From Montifringilla adamsi (Eukaryota; Chordata; Aves; Passeriformes; Passeridae), in assembly GCA_017590115.1 (NCBI GenBank), contig JAGGNK010012114.1, positions 2,956,469-3,020,468 of the forward strand: a stretch of DNA of 64,000 nt, written 5' to 3'. Under the pieces are notes generated by a model. That model searched no databases. It saw only the letters and a list, made by a program, of their open reading frames with translations, and was not told the DNA's origin. Shown here in pieces: positions 52,824 through 64,000 of this stretch (its first letter is position 1; each line of letters starts with the position of its first letter). The position numbers were made by a program, and so were the translations under genes.

Positions 52824-53244
52824 ATGTAAAAATCTAGAGAAATATGCAGAACTCAGAAACCCTGTAGGGAATTTCCCAGAAGGCAAATGTATTTCCCTGT
52901 TGGTGAAAGTAGTTTGGACTACTGAAAGATGAAGATAAAAATGTTTACAAAGAAAAAAGTCCCAACATTAAGTAAATAACTCAATAAAGACATCTGGTGT
53001 AATGCATGCACAAATATTTTGCTGCAGAAAAGGGTATTGTTTTGTAACATTGAAACCAGTAGAACATTTTTAAAGTTCTTCTAGAATAACCTTTTAAATT
53101 ATTGATATTGCGATGCATTAAAAAGTCAAAGATATTTATGGTTGTTGGATTCTCTCAGAAAACTTCCCTGGAGAATTGAAGTACAGTAAAAGTAGGCTTT
53201 CCTTCTTAAAAATCAATAGAAAGTTAGACTTAATAACCGTAATT

Positions 53245-53270
53245 AAAAAAAAAAAAAAAGAGAGAGAGAA
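53245..53270. repeat. Poly-A run followed by (GA)n
   Basis: Fifteen A residues at 53245-53259 pass into a GAGAGAGAGA stretch ending near 53270. It is simple sequence. Confidence 0.8.
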
Positions 53271-53859
53271 AATGTTATCTTTTCTGCAGGTAGAAGAAAA
53301 TAATTTCTGTTATTAAAACTATAAGTTCTTTTCTTTCTTCCTTCAGAAATCAGTAAAACCTTCCTTGTTCCCAATCCACCTCATCCAAAGAATCCATCAC
53401 CATCCCATTTCAATGCCCTTCCTATCCATGTGTGTGCCTTGTTTCAGGATTTCCCTCGAATTGCTGAGGATTCTTCTAACATCTTGCTCTCCTCACCAGC
53501 AGCAGTTATCATGCAGGGAATATTGCTGTGGAGGGTGGAGCAGAGGAGCAGCAGCTATCACCACTTTTACACCAGATTGGGGACAAATAAAAATTGCTCA
53601 AGCTGCAGGTATTATAAAACCTGAAAAACAAAGAAAGCTTCCTATGCCCCTTATCTCTGTCTCTGAGAAAAACAGCATAATTTTGTCTTACATAGACATA
53701 CATAGACTGTACATGCAGAAATTTATTAAGAAAATGCATTTTAAACAATGTTTCTGTTACCTGGAAATTTACCTTGGAGTAAATTGCTTCTTGTGCTTTT
53801 CATGATGAGTATTCACTTTAGTTGACAGAAAAAATGTAGTACTATCCTCTACCAGGATT

Positions 53860-53883
53860 AAAAAAAAAAAAAAAAAAAAAAAA
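53860..53883. repeat. Poly-A run (A24)
   Basis: Twenty-four consecutive A residues lie about 250 bp downstream of the exon-like segment at 53347-53608. A retroposed tail is conceivable, but no AATAAA signal at the expected distance and no flanking duplication were found, so it is recorded only as a homopolymer. Confidence 0.85.
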
Positions 53884-56618
53884 GTATTTTTTTGACAACT
53901 TTAAATACTAATCATAGCTAATCATAGTAAATATTTTGAAATTTCCTTTGCAGCTGTGCCTCACAGCATGTATTTATTTTTTTTTCAAAGAACTCTTCAA
54001 CTACATAAACAGTTTCTATATTGCATGCCTTTTCTTAAAGATAATATCTTAAATGCTTACTCATAAAAAGTACTTTAAAAGCAACTGCTAAAGTACAAAA
54101 AGTATGATTAAAATGTATTTCTGCAAGAGTAAGGGTGAACTTCAAAATTAGTTCAAAGAAGAAAGTCTATATCTAATTTATTTTTTTAATATTTTTAATT
54201 GATTTTGTTTACTCTTAATGTTCCTAGTAGTCTCAAATATAGACTACCTTAAAAAATACTGCATAAAATGGTTAATGGAATGTATTATAATCTGTTTCTA
54301 CTTTTTATAAGTGAAATTACTGCTCATGAAGGTGATTTTCTCCTATAGGCTGTGCTTTGTGTTTAAAAGGAGAAAGTGGAGAGGACATCCCAGCCCCTGC
54401 CCAGAAGCACAGCACCTGTACAGTTTTCTTCTGCCTTCTGGCTGCATGTGTGGCCAGCAGAAGATAATAAAGGTGGATTGCATTGGGCAAGTAAGGACAA
54501 GGGGAAAGAGAATAAAGGTAGAGGTGCTACTCTCCTTAAATATCAGTTTTTTCCTCTGATTAAGAAAAACGCTTTCCTGCAACAAGAATGAAAATTTCCA
54601 AACCTATTTTGGAAATTCACATGAGAGTCCTTAATTTTTATTTAAATGACAAATTACAGAAAGAAAAAAGGTGTCTAATACAGAAGAAAGTGTTAGCATA
54701 GAGCTCCAAATCAATGCTCTTTGTCTTTATATATGCCAGACACTTTGCTCCAGAAATAATAGTGTCTATATAAATATGTGATTCCATTATTAATTACTTT
54801 GTTTAAATTACGTTGTTTGACCCACATGTGATTTTTGTTTCTTGTATACTATTAATTTTTTTTGTAACTTTTGTATCTGATAAGATATAAAGATTATTGA
54901 GTAGGAAAAAAAAATAAAATCTTGTATGTTTAGTTTTTCTTAGTGACAAAACACTTCCATCTTATTCCCCAAAAATATATGAAACAACATGCAGAGGCTG
55001 GCCTTGATGTATTATATGGCATCTTATGCAATGTCCCAATTACCAACTGTGTTTTTCTGCAAAGGTACTTTTTTCTTTTGAAGGAAATTCTGTTTGTTAC
55101 CAACCTGGGAAAAACCCCCTAACTTTTAAAAAATTTTTGTTCCAATGTTTTTACTGGTTTTGTGGCATCTTGTAGGTCAAAATATTGTTAATTACCTCCA
55201 AGTAGAAATCATTAAAATAATACAACTCAGAAAAAATTGAAATCTTTGTTAAATTTTATGTAAGATATCAAATCTAAAAAATGCATATTCTACTTCGAAT
55301 TGCTTTCTAACTTGATCAACCAGGAAATAGCAAGTGGGTTTATTTTTTTAATTATTTGTTTTCCTAAGTGTATTCTAGTGTCTTTACCTTAGACTACTTA
55401 TTAAAAACACAGCTTCTTTAAGCACAAGGAGTGTTTATTTTTATTAATTTAATTTATTTTAATATGTTTTATAGCTGACTTCTTGGTAGCACTATATGCC
55501 AAATGGACCTGTTAAAGTGAAGGATATTAGAAAACAGCCTTGATTTTTTTTTTTTTTTCTAATTTACTTTCTAATGGTGTACTTATTTAAACTTAAAGAC
55601 CTTTTTCACTTTTATTAACTTAACCATCATGAAGCTATAATAAATAACTCTTACTCCTTATTACAGAATTAGTTTTTTCATGTAACTGTTCTGGGATAAA
55701 TGTTCATTTGAATTACAGTCTGGTTTGCAAAGAGAGTTGCTTTCTGCCAGCAGTTCACTCAAACATCTGCAGTTTTATAGGGGAGCAGAGGGAGACATTA
55801 GGCACAAATACAATTGTGGAGTAAAGATTGTATAGACAGTGGGGATTTTACAGATGAAGGAAGAAGTCTTGACTTCCATAAAAACATAAAATGGTTTAAA
55901 GAATAAATTTTACACATAGGATAAGCATACAAAAAATGCATTCTGAAAGGCTCAGGTTTAAAACTGCTATATCACAAAACAATAATTCATGCCAGACCAT
56001 AGGCTATTGTTATGTAAACCTCCCGAGTCACCTACCAAAATCTCAGATACTACTGCCGGACAAATGTCTGTTCTTGGGTAATGACTAATGCACTATGTAT
56101 TAGCTGTATTCAAACAAAATCATAGCAATTATCTAAATTGCAAAAATTTTTAATTAGATGGAAAAATCTTGCCATCCAATCTGTGGTTACACATTAAAAG
56201 CTTTTCAAGGTATAATATTTCAAATTTATAGTCACACTTCCTGGAAAAGTCTTCCACTTCTCTATTCTTGTGGAAAATAAACTTGTGGAAATGTGATCTT
56301 AATAATATGAAGATACAGGCAGAATATAGAACTTCTTCCACTGCTGACAGAAATAGTTAATTTGTTTATTTTCAGTAATTAATTTGCAATGTGATTCATA
56401 CACTTTCACATTTTTTCGCATATTCACACAAGTGTACTGGCAATAAATTTAATGTACTAAAAATGTAGGACTGGCAGACATTACAGAACCAACTCTATTG
56501 TTGCCTCAAAGAAAAATGAGTGTGCTCAAGTGAAAAATATGGCCATTCATTGTGGTGTAAGGATTTGAGTGTATTGCATTCTTCCATACAAGAAACTTGA
56601 AATCTCAGAAATTTCTCC

Positions 56619-57000
56619 CTAACCTGTGGGGGCAAGCACGTGTGCTGCTGTCTGAAAGTGCAGTGAAATACCACCCCCAGCATGTGCCCGGTTTTCTGAC
56701 TTGACCCTGTCCATACAAGCCCTGTAAAGATCTGGTTTTTGCTTCACAAAGACCCACGCTGTCGGGAAGGTCCTGCTGCTCACAGTAGCTGTGTCACCAC
56801 TGAGCACTGAGCTGAGACCGTCTGAGAAAGTCCTGCAGAGCTGTGCAGCGTGGCTGCCTGCCATTAGTGGGTATTCTGTTATTCCTGACCCACTCAAGCT
56901 TTTTTTCTGCATTCCTTGTTCTTGGCAGCTGTACGTCCTTTCTTCGAAACTGTTCTGAATTCTGGGCCATGAGAAGGACTTTTTCTGTGATGCGTACAAT
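56619..57000 (-). other. CpG-containing island with a long unidentified open frame
   Basis: This stretch is clearly less AT-rich than its neighbours and holds about ten CpGs in under 400 bp. On the minus strand one frame stays open for about 150 codons, from near 57070 to a TAG at 56622-56624. The translated product is rich in Ser, Gly, Ala and Arg, with no signal peptide, membrane segment or known domain. The frame runs into CAG-GTTAG, which resembles a splice donor, but I found no confident acceptor and no strong ATG context. It could be an old retroelement piece, a non-coding RNA exon, a pseudogene or a regulatory CpG patch. I do not recognise it. Confidence 0.25.
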
Positions 57001-59824
57001 ATAACTGAGAATGAGCGGATTTTTTTCGTAGGCAGACTACAAATTTTATGTCTTGTGATCTTTCCTTTGATTTATTTTTAACTTACCTTTACAGTATCCT
57101 TTTCATATTTGAAAGTCATATTCCTGGTCTGGATTGGGCAATTTTCAAGTGCTTTATCTGTTTGTATGTTTTGGAGTTTCCAATCTGTTACAGGAAAATG
57201 GTGGTGGCTGGTTGGGCTTTTTTTTTTTTTTTTTTTAATGAACATTTACTAGGGAGAGAACTCTAATTGTCTTCCCTGATTTACAATATTAATACTTTAA
57301 GTAATTTATGAAAAAACTCACCCTTTGTCTTACACATCCCCATCCTTCCCAGTGTTCAAAGGCCATCAATAATTTAGAGAGTTCTCCATTGCCATTTGAC
57401 ATTCATAATAATAAATAGATATTTCTCATGCAATTTACAAAGAACTGAATGAGCTGAAAACAATTCAGAGTAGCTCATGCTTGAATTTTAAACAAAGGCT
57501 TACCAGGGAATAATTTGTCTTCATAAATGTTTTTGAATTGTCACTCCTCTGAAGTGCTCCCAAGGGGTAGGAGTTTAAAAGTTCTAGCTGATCTGCAGGC
57601 TGCAAAGCCTTTTGTATTAGCTGAAGCTCCCTTACATTCCTTGCTAATAACCTTAACAAGAGCAGTGTTTTTTAATAGTCAGGTTAGTCTAGTCCAGATA
57701 GGGACCTGTCACACCAGGAGACTGAAGCTAAGTGACTAATGCTTGACCTATTAGGCAGAGCAAAAAAGAGTAACCAAAGTAAGCATAAGGGACATTGTAC
57801 TTCCTTTTAATAATCAAAATGTGGATGTTGATTGGGGACCAGACTGAAATAGAGCTAGAGCTTTTTCCTACAGCTAGTACAAAGAGAACAAAATAAGATT
57901 AATATACCAAATGCTTGTACAAATGTATAAGCATATTTCACAGGAGAATCCCAGGAAAAAACCTTACTTAAGAACTAGATAATGAAGTGGTCATCATATT
58001 TCATTAGGTTTTCTGTGAAGTCCAACAAGATGCTGAGGTCTCTCTATTGAAATGATCACCACCAGAAAAGTCCCTTGACTCTTTTCAGGTCCAGCAGCGT
58101 TTGCAGTCCGTATTTGTGGCTTCAAAGGTAACATCTGTACTACAAGCAGTGACTATTTTATTCTAAAGGTGAAAGTGCTTTTGTCCAATAATAAGATGAA
58201 AATTATTTTTTACACATTCTTCTAAAATACTTGTTCAGTCATTTCCATTCCACAGCAAAAAATATTGCTGTGTAATCCTACTGTCCCTTAATGAACATAC
58301 TTTGCCTAACGTATGATTTCTTTTACAGACAAAAATGTGTTAAAAACTTTTAATTGACAGTTTAACTCTTATTTAGTGTCTTTAACCACAAATTTTATTA
58401 AAACATTTTTAAAGAGATGAAGCGGTGTCACTTAAAAAGCTCAAATTATAACATTACTATTTTTCCTGTTTTCTGGTGAAAAGGACTGCCTTAAGATGGA
58501 TGAAATGGTTTGTGACTACAGAATATTTTCCATTCCTGAAGCCAAACTAGACTCAAGATCCTATGGAGAGCTTTGTAAGCACATTATACATTCTGGGAAA
58601 ATGCAACAAGAAATATCCTTATGACTTTTCATCACATATTTAAAAAACTGGGTTGCTTTAGTACCTTTTTCCTGACTATTGCAATATTTTCTATATGAGA
58701 TTGCTGGAAAAAATATTTGTGAAAATGACATTCTAGGAATGTCTGTATAAAATGGACTTTAATACATTGACCCTCAGATACCCCACTGGAAAACACAGTA
58801 AGAAACCACCCAAATATCTCCAAAATTTAATATATTGTCAGTGTTTATACAGAAATATCTAGATAACTTGATGTTTGAAATAATATAGTTAAAAACTGTA
58901 TTTCAAGTGTCATTATGGGCTGTGATCAAATTAGCCATGTCTTTCGTTGTATGCTCCAAAATGAGATGATCAAAGCATAAGGAGGAAGGACACAAATATT
59001 ATATAAAGATCCCAGCTCGGTAACTGGTGTAATGAATAGGAACACACAAACCTGCCATTTTTATGGGAAGTGATCATTGTGTTCACTTGTTTGTAAACAT
59101 AACAGATTTGAGAATGAAAACTGAGAAGAAAACAATCTGGTGAGATTAATTTTTATTTTGTAAGAAGGAAAACATTTGGCACCAGGAACAATTTCTTTAA
59201 AGTGTGGCACATGGTATGCCAACAACATCATGCAGAGAAAAACAAACCCCACCTATGTCTTTCTCTTTTGCTTAGAAACGTGTTTGGTTTTATACATATC
59301 TCTCCCTGTACTTGTTGGCTGTAGAAGATATGAGCAGACAGGCAAATTTACAATAACCTTAGACCTTGCTGCATGAACTACAGGGTCATTCTGTTTTTTG
59401 TGCAAAGTTTTGTGATATGTGAGACATTCTGTCTTTCATGAGATTTAGGAGGACATTTGACAATCTATTTCCTCCTTTGCAGTTTCAAGAGGACAACAGG
59501 AAAATAATATTCTCTTATGGGCTATTGCTTTTCACATAGCTTTGCTTCCCATGAGTGTCTTCCAGCTTTTTCCTCAGACTGCTTTCCAGACAAGGTATCA
59601 GCATACTCTTATTCCAAAATATCACTGCATCTCTCCAGAAAGCTTCTATGACTCATTTTTTCCTGCTCATTTAAGATGGACATACAGACTCTAGACTACA
59701 AAATGAAACAGCAGACTACGGGCTCCTAAAAGTAGTCAAGTAGTCTCCTTAAAATTGCCTTCTTCTAATATGAAGATTTTATTTCTTACTTGACAGCTCC
59801 TGTCCTACATTCGTACATAAATGC
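57001..59824. other. Unique AT-rich non-coding stretch, no gene seen
   Basis: A T19 run sits at 57218-57236. No other repeat body, exon or RNA gene is recognised. Short frames lack any recognisable feature. Confidence 0.5.
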
Positions 59825-59857
59825 GTATATATATGTTTATAAAGGTATGTGTGTGTG

Positions 59858-59900
<43 letters not shown>

Positions 59901-59970
59901 ATATGTATATGTGTATATGTGTGTGTATATATCTATATATCTATATATATATGTATATATACGTACGTAT
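59825..59970. repeat. (GTATAT)n / (TG)n / (TATC)n compound microsatellite
   Basis: A (TG)n run at about 59846-59860 leads into repeated GTATAT hexamers to about 59900, then TATG, GTGTAT and TATC units ending at 59970. The Tyr/Val/Ile-rich translated frames across it are an artefact of the repeat. The near-perfect hexamer core suggests it is length-polymorphic. Confidence 0.9.
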
Positions 59971-62900
59971 ATTTATTTATGCATGTCTATTATCTTCACA
60001 TTAATGCACATCCCTCTTTGGCTCCCTCAATAAAACTGTGATTTTTATTTCTGAATAATTCTATTCCAACCTGAAAGTACATACTTGATGCAGGAGTTTA
60101 ATACAATGTCAAACAGACTACAGTCTGGTCAGTTCCTGAGCCATAAAATTAAAAGGGATTTTACAGTGTTGTGGCCTACATTTACTGTCCTCACTCATTA
60201 TTCAGGCTCCCATCACGCAGTGTATTCACTGGAGGTTATAGGGAAGGAGTAGCACAGCAGACTGAGTCCTCAGATCTCAGAGAATTGTTGCCCTTAGGAC
60301 ATATTGTACTGTAATGCAATGGAGAAGAAATACAAATAATGTTAAACAAAAGAAAGTGCAACAGCTCCTTGCATGTGAAAATTAAGAGTTTAGACATGAC
60401 AAAATAGCCTCTAGGAGTATGTTAATCTTTGATCTCTCTTAGATCCTGGGCTGATTTCTCTTGTTACATTGCAAATGAGCAAAATAATTTCTTAATATCA
60501 AATCAATTCTAGGATACAGAAACAAAAGTTCAAGAATTCTCAGCATGCACATTACTGCACTGTCTGGAGGGAAAACTCAGTTACAATAACTTGTGGACAG
60601 AGACCAACTGCTCAGCACCTAGAAGAGTGCCTTTAGAAGCATGTAGAGATGCAGAGAGGTTTTTCTGCCTTGGAATGAGTCACAGCATGTTCTGCAGTCT
60701 CTTCTTTTTTGTGGAATTAGCTCAGCTTATTGAGGAAACCTGAAAATCACCACGCAACTACTCAGATTGTTCCTATGCAATACAATTCAGAAGTAAAATG
60801 AGGCAAGACCCTGGAGTGCAAAGAGAAGTAGCAGGAGGGAGGAAGGCATATTCGGTACTAAAACGTTTAAAACAAGGTGCCTGACTTTGAAATGTCACTC
60901 CAAGAATTAAACTATCATTAAGGAAGTAAATAGCATGTTTTTTAATGTTTTCAATAGAAAAGTAGGTTAAAATAGAACCTCCTCTACCTGCTAATCAACT
61001 TCATCTTTATAAAGCAGTATAGAAAACATCCCTAATTCTGATTGTTCTCTGGAGGCAGTGTTCCTGACAGTGTTAAACACAATGTTCTATATAGCAGAAG
61101 TACAGACACATATTTTAAGTATGTGATGTGCAGTTGGTTTCCTTATAGTGAACTAGAGAGTAAAGTGAGATATACAGTAAAAGATACACTTAAATGTACA
61201 GTATATACAAAGTATAAATATAAACAATTTATATAAGTAAAGTCTTTTCAGTTGCAGTACTAGTGAGGAAGTGCTTTAAATTTAATTTCATCTTGCATAC
61301 ACATAGTACAAGATCTGCTTATTTGCTTTTATTTCTGGCATTGAGAATTTTTATGTCTATATATTTTAAGAACCCATTAAGGTTATTTGTACTTTCTGAG
61401 TACAATTTTTACTCTGTATTGATATGATATTAACCCATTACTATGATAAAGTAAATACTTCAGAGATTAAAGTTTACAACTCGATAGTAGGCTAGATTAA
61501 CAGGAATTTATTCATGGCATGCAAACAATTAATGATTATTAACTGATTGCTTTGAAGCGGGACATTTTTTTGTTAACTCTAAAATTAAAAATTAAATTAA
61601 ACCTCCCATATTTATATGACTGACATAAATTTCTTGTTGCACCCTTCACAAAAATAGAGAATATTGACTAATACAACAATTAGAATTGCTGCTTTCATCA
61701 GATGACTAAGATTTGTAGTTATGTGTTTCAGGGCCCAAATCCAACAAATCACTTAAGACCATAGTAAAAGTTAAGCCTATGCTTAAGAGCTTTTCTGGAT
61801 CAGGTCCTAAGATACGAATACTCACATCTCATGACTTAGAAACTTTAGTTATTTTTCTTAAGAACTGCTAGGAAATTTTGTCTCCCACTACAGAAAAGAG
61901 TGATGTTCTATCTTCTGGCACGAGCCTCTCCTTTTATCCTGAACAGCAGCTTCTGAGTAGTGTGGGAGCAAGGATACTGTGCTGGGCTTGGCAAGCAATT
62001 TGACATTGTGTTGCATATATTACTCTGTTCATAAAATAAATCTCAATGTGTCCCCCTGCAAAGTGGCTCTCAGCTGTTTATAAAATAACTCAACTGAGAG
62101 TCATTTCAACCAAGCATCTCAGCTGAGATTTTGCAATACATAATCCTAATAATAGGGAGCTAAACATAAATATTGAAGGAAGAAAAAACCTCACGTTTTC
62201 TAATCAATTGTTTTGAAGCTATTGTTTGTAAATTATTGCTAGCCTGAGGAAATTCAGTTTATTTTACTAGCAGTGTAGGATTACAAGTTATTCTTTTACA
62301 TTTTCATTTCCACAAATATAATAATACAAGTTTCAGAAAAAAAAAATTATTTTTACCGCGGTTAAACAATAAGTCTCTGAATTTTATTGAACATGATTTC
62401 ACCTTCAGTATGTTTATTCTCAGTGTCCCTCTTCTAATTTAAAAATAGAATGAAATGAGTACCTCAAGGAGAACTAGAGTGTGACAGTAAAATCCAATAT
62501 GGAATCAATATTCAAGACAACTGAAAGAAACCTATATTTCTTTCTCCCTTTCATGATTGCTCCATTCTTCAAACTCTCATTTTTCAAAAGCCTGAAGAGA
62601 AAAGAATTTAGCAACATGAACTGGAAATCGTCAGAAAGGCAGGTTATGATGAGAAGATTTTCAGAGCTACATAGCAACTACAGAACAAACTTTTGATCCT
62701 CTGCTGTGTACAGCCTGGTTTTTAATGTTTATTTTGATCCCAAGAAACTCCAATTATCCGGTCCTAAATATCTGGTCACTAATATGTCACTCAGGTAATA
62801 CTGGTTCTATTTTTGAGAGGAAATTCTGTGAACACATCAGCTGATGAAATATACTCAGGAATGTTCTCTGTAATTTCTCTTTTATTACCTTTTTTATATA

Positions 62901-64000
62901 TATTCTATTTGAATATATCTTCCCAGAGAATTCATAAAATTAAGAGGTTTAATTCCTTCCTTTCCTTACTGTTTCTCAAAACTGTAAGTATAAAGATATT
63001 TTAATAACTTCTGATAAATCAGCTGTGTTGGAGTCTATTACTGTGCTTTTTTTGCATAACTTCCCACCAAGGCCTTTCTGCTATTGCATTATACAGACTT
63101 GAACACTGTAGGATACATTTTCATTTTCTAAACAGAGTCTTCTGAAAATGTAGACAGAAATTTGCATTAATGTTTACCTAATCAAAATAGAATGAAAATT
63201 GTTTAGGTGTAGAAAAAAAAATTGTTATTAAACTAAAGTATGTTAATTACCAGAATATCCCATTATTTGCTAAAAATCAGGAAACTCTTAGCATAAATAA
63301 ACCAAGAAAAGAATGCTATTTTTGGACATTTAAGTTGACATGCACCTAGAAAGAGATATTACTTTTTAGTACACTGTGCCTCAAAAGTCAATTTCCCATT
63401 TACAGGCAAATGGAAAATAAATCACTTTATGTCACTTCGCTGAGAGCAAAGAATGTTTAAAATAATAATGTCAGAATAGCATGATATTTTCTCTTCCATC
63501 AACTCTGATGTCATGTTTGATACTATGTTATTGTGTTATAGGTCCCAAGATGAAATGATTGGCATATGAATCATTTTCACTTTGACCCAGGAAAAATTGG
63601 GAAATGATAGGCTTGTCTAAAGGATTTACCATCTGACTGTTGGAAAGTGTAAAACAATCTAAAGTTGTTCTTTAATGATGCACCTTTATATGCAATGCAG
63701 CTGAGGAAAACATGACCTAGCACTATACTATGAATTATGCTGAAATGCAACATTAATGAGGCACACATATTCGCCGTAAAAACTGATAGTAATGTAGGTG
63801 TCCAGTGTCTAAAAACCCGGTTTAATACATCACATGTATTTGTTGTGGCAGTTACTACTGAAAAAAATATTTACCTGCAGTTTGTTGTATGATGTTCTCT
63901 CCCTGAGAGTTATAAATCATATTAGTGTCTAGGGTCCCAGTTTTGTGTCAGGTCTTAGGAAAAAATATCCTGTGTAGAGTGCTGACTGCCTTGTAGTTTT
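59971..64000. other. Unique AT-rich non-coding stretch, no gene seen
   Basis: No gene or mobile element is seen. Segments around 61500-61600 (TAATGATTATTAACTGATT-type sequence) and 61900-62330 read like conserved non-coding DNA and include the E-box cluster at 62067-62129. The rest is ordinary AT-rich sequence with short A or T runs. Confidence 0.5.
62067..62129. promoter_or_regulatory. Cluster of three E-boxes with a perfect 14-bp palindrome
   Basis: CAGCTG at 62071-62076, CAACTG at 62091-62096 and CAGCTG at 62120-62125 are all CANNTG E-boxes within about 60 bp. The third is the centre of ATCTCAGCTGAGAT (62116-62129), a perfect 14-bp palindrome. CTCTCAG at 62067-62073 and CTGAGAG at 62094-62100 form a further inverted pair around the first two. 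Such clusters suit bHLH factor dimers; binding is inferred only. Confidence 0.33.

Larger units (their letters stand above)
52824..56618. other. Unique AT-rich non-coding stretch, no confirmed gene
   Basis: It holds A/GA and poly-A runs (53245-53270, 53860-53883), the exon-like segment at 53347-53608 discussed in the findings, a small hairpin at 54593-54617 (AATTTCCAAA and TTTGGAAATT around a 5-nt loop) and a T15 run at 55544-55558. The part around 55900-56160 lacks simple repeats and may be conserved non-coding DNA. No gene can be assigned. Confidence 0.45.

Noticed and set aside
53365..53805. The longest ATG-started-looking frame (146 codons) as a protein-coding gene
   Set aside because: It starts at an ATG without supporting context, has no recognisable domain, ends in a Phe/Cys/Leu-rich tail typical of AT-rich chance frames, and overlaps another open frame. 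Kept only as an exon-like finding.
59790..60041. Tyr/Val/Ile-rich frames of 70-83 codons as membrane peptides
   Set aside because: They are translations of the (GTATAT)n microsatellite.
1..64000. CRISPR arrays, bacterial operons, phage or plasmid modules
   Set aside because: Nothing in base composition, spacing or gene density fits a prokaryotic sequence; the CR1 remnants place it in a sauropsid genome.

Overview
This window looks like non-coding nuclear DNA from a bird, or possibly another sauropsid. The basis is three degraded CR1 (chicken repeat 1) LINE fragments, an AT-rich and CpG-poor background, low overall repeat density, and many short A/T homopolymers and simple repeats. I cannot tell the species or chromosome. 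I found no convincing protein-coding gene, rRNA, tRNA, CRISPR array, bacterial operon or phage module. The open frames are all short (150 codons or fewer), have no recognisable domains, and are what AT-rich vertebrate DNA gives by chance. The window is best read as a gene desert or the inside of a very large intron.

Layout. 1-26.8 kb: unique-looking AT-rich DNA with small hairpins, homopolymers, a (TTTTG)n tract, a G-rich potential quadruplex at 10.33 kb and a good CTCF-like match at 3.96 kb. 26.8-27.6 kb: CR1 fragment A, minus orientation, with a T25 run inside it. 27.6-29.8 kb: unique DNA with a 44-nt pure pyrimidine tract. 29.8-30.5 kb: a CpG-retaining block that may be a solo endogenous-retrovirus LTR in minus orientation. 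31.8-33.5 kb: CR1 fragment B, the longest, minus orientation, with its diagnostic 3' tail. 33.5-44.8 kb: unique DNA with AT microsatellites, a degenerate 20-bp tandem repeat and a 28-bp duplication carrying two perfect AP-1 sites. 44.85-45.2 kb: CR1 fragment C, minus orientation, from the endonuclease part of ORF2. 45.2-64 kb: mostly unique, with a possible conserved regulatory block at 48.3-49.1 kb, a 48-bp near-perfect palindrome at 52.8 kb, an exon-like segment at 53.35 kb, a CpG-richer island at 56.6-57.0 kb, a (GTATAT)n microsatellite at 59.8 kb and an E-box cluster at 62.1 kb.

No genes work together here. Any function is most likely cis-regulatory. I did not find a clear previously undescribed system. 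The items most worth checking are the 52.8-kb palindrome, the octamer/homeodomain block near 48.85 kb, the AP-1 duplication at 42.87 kb, the putative LTR near 30 kb and the CpG-rich island at 56.8 kb.
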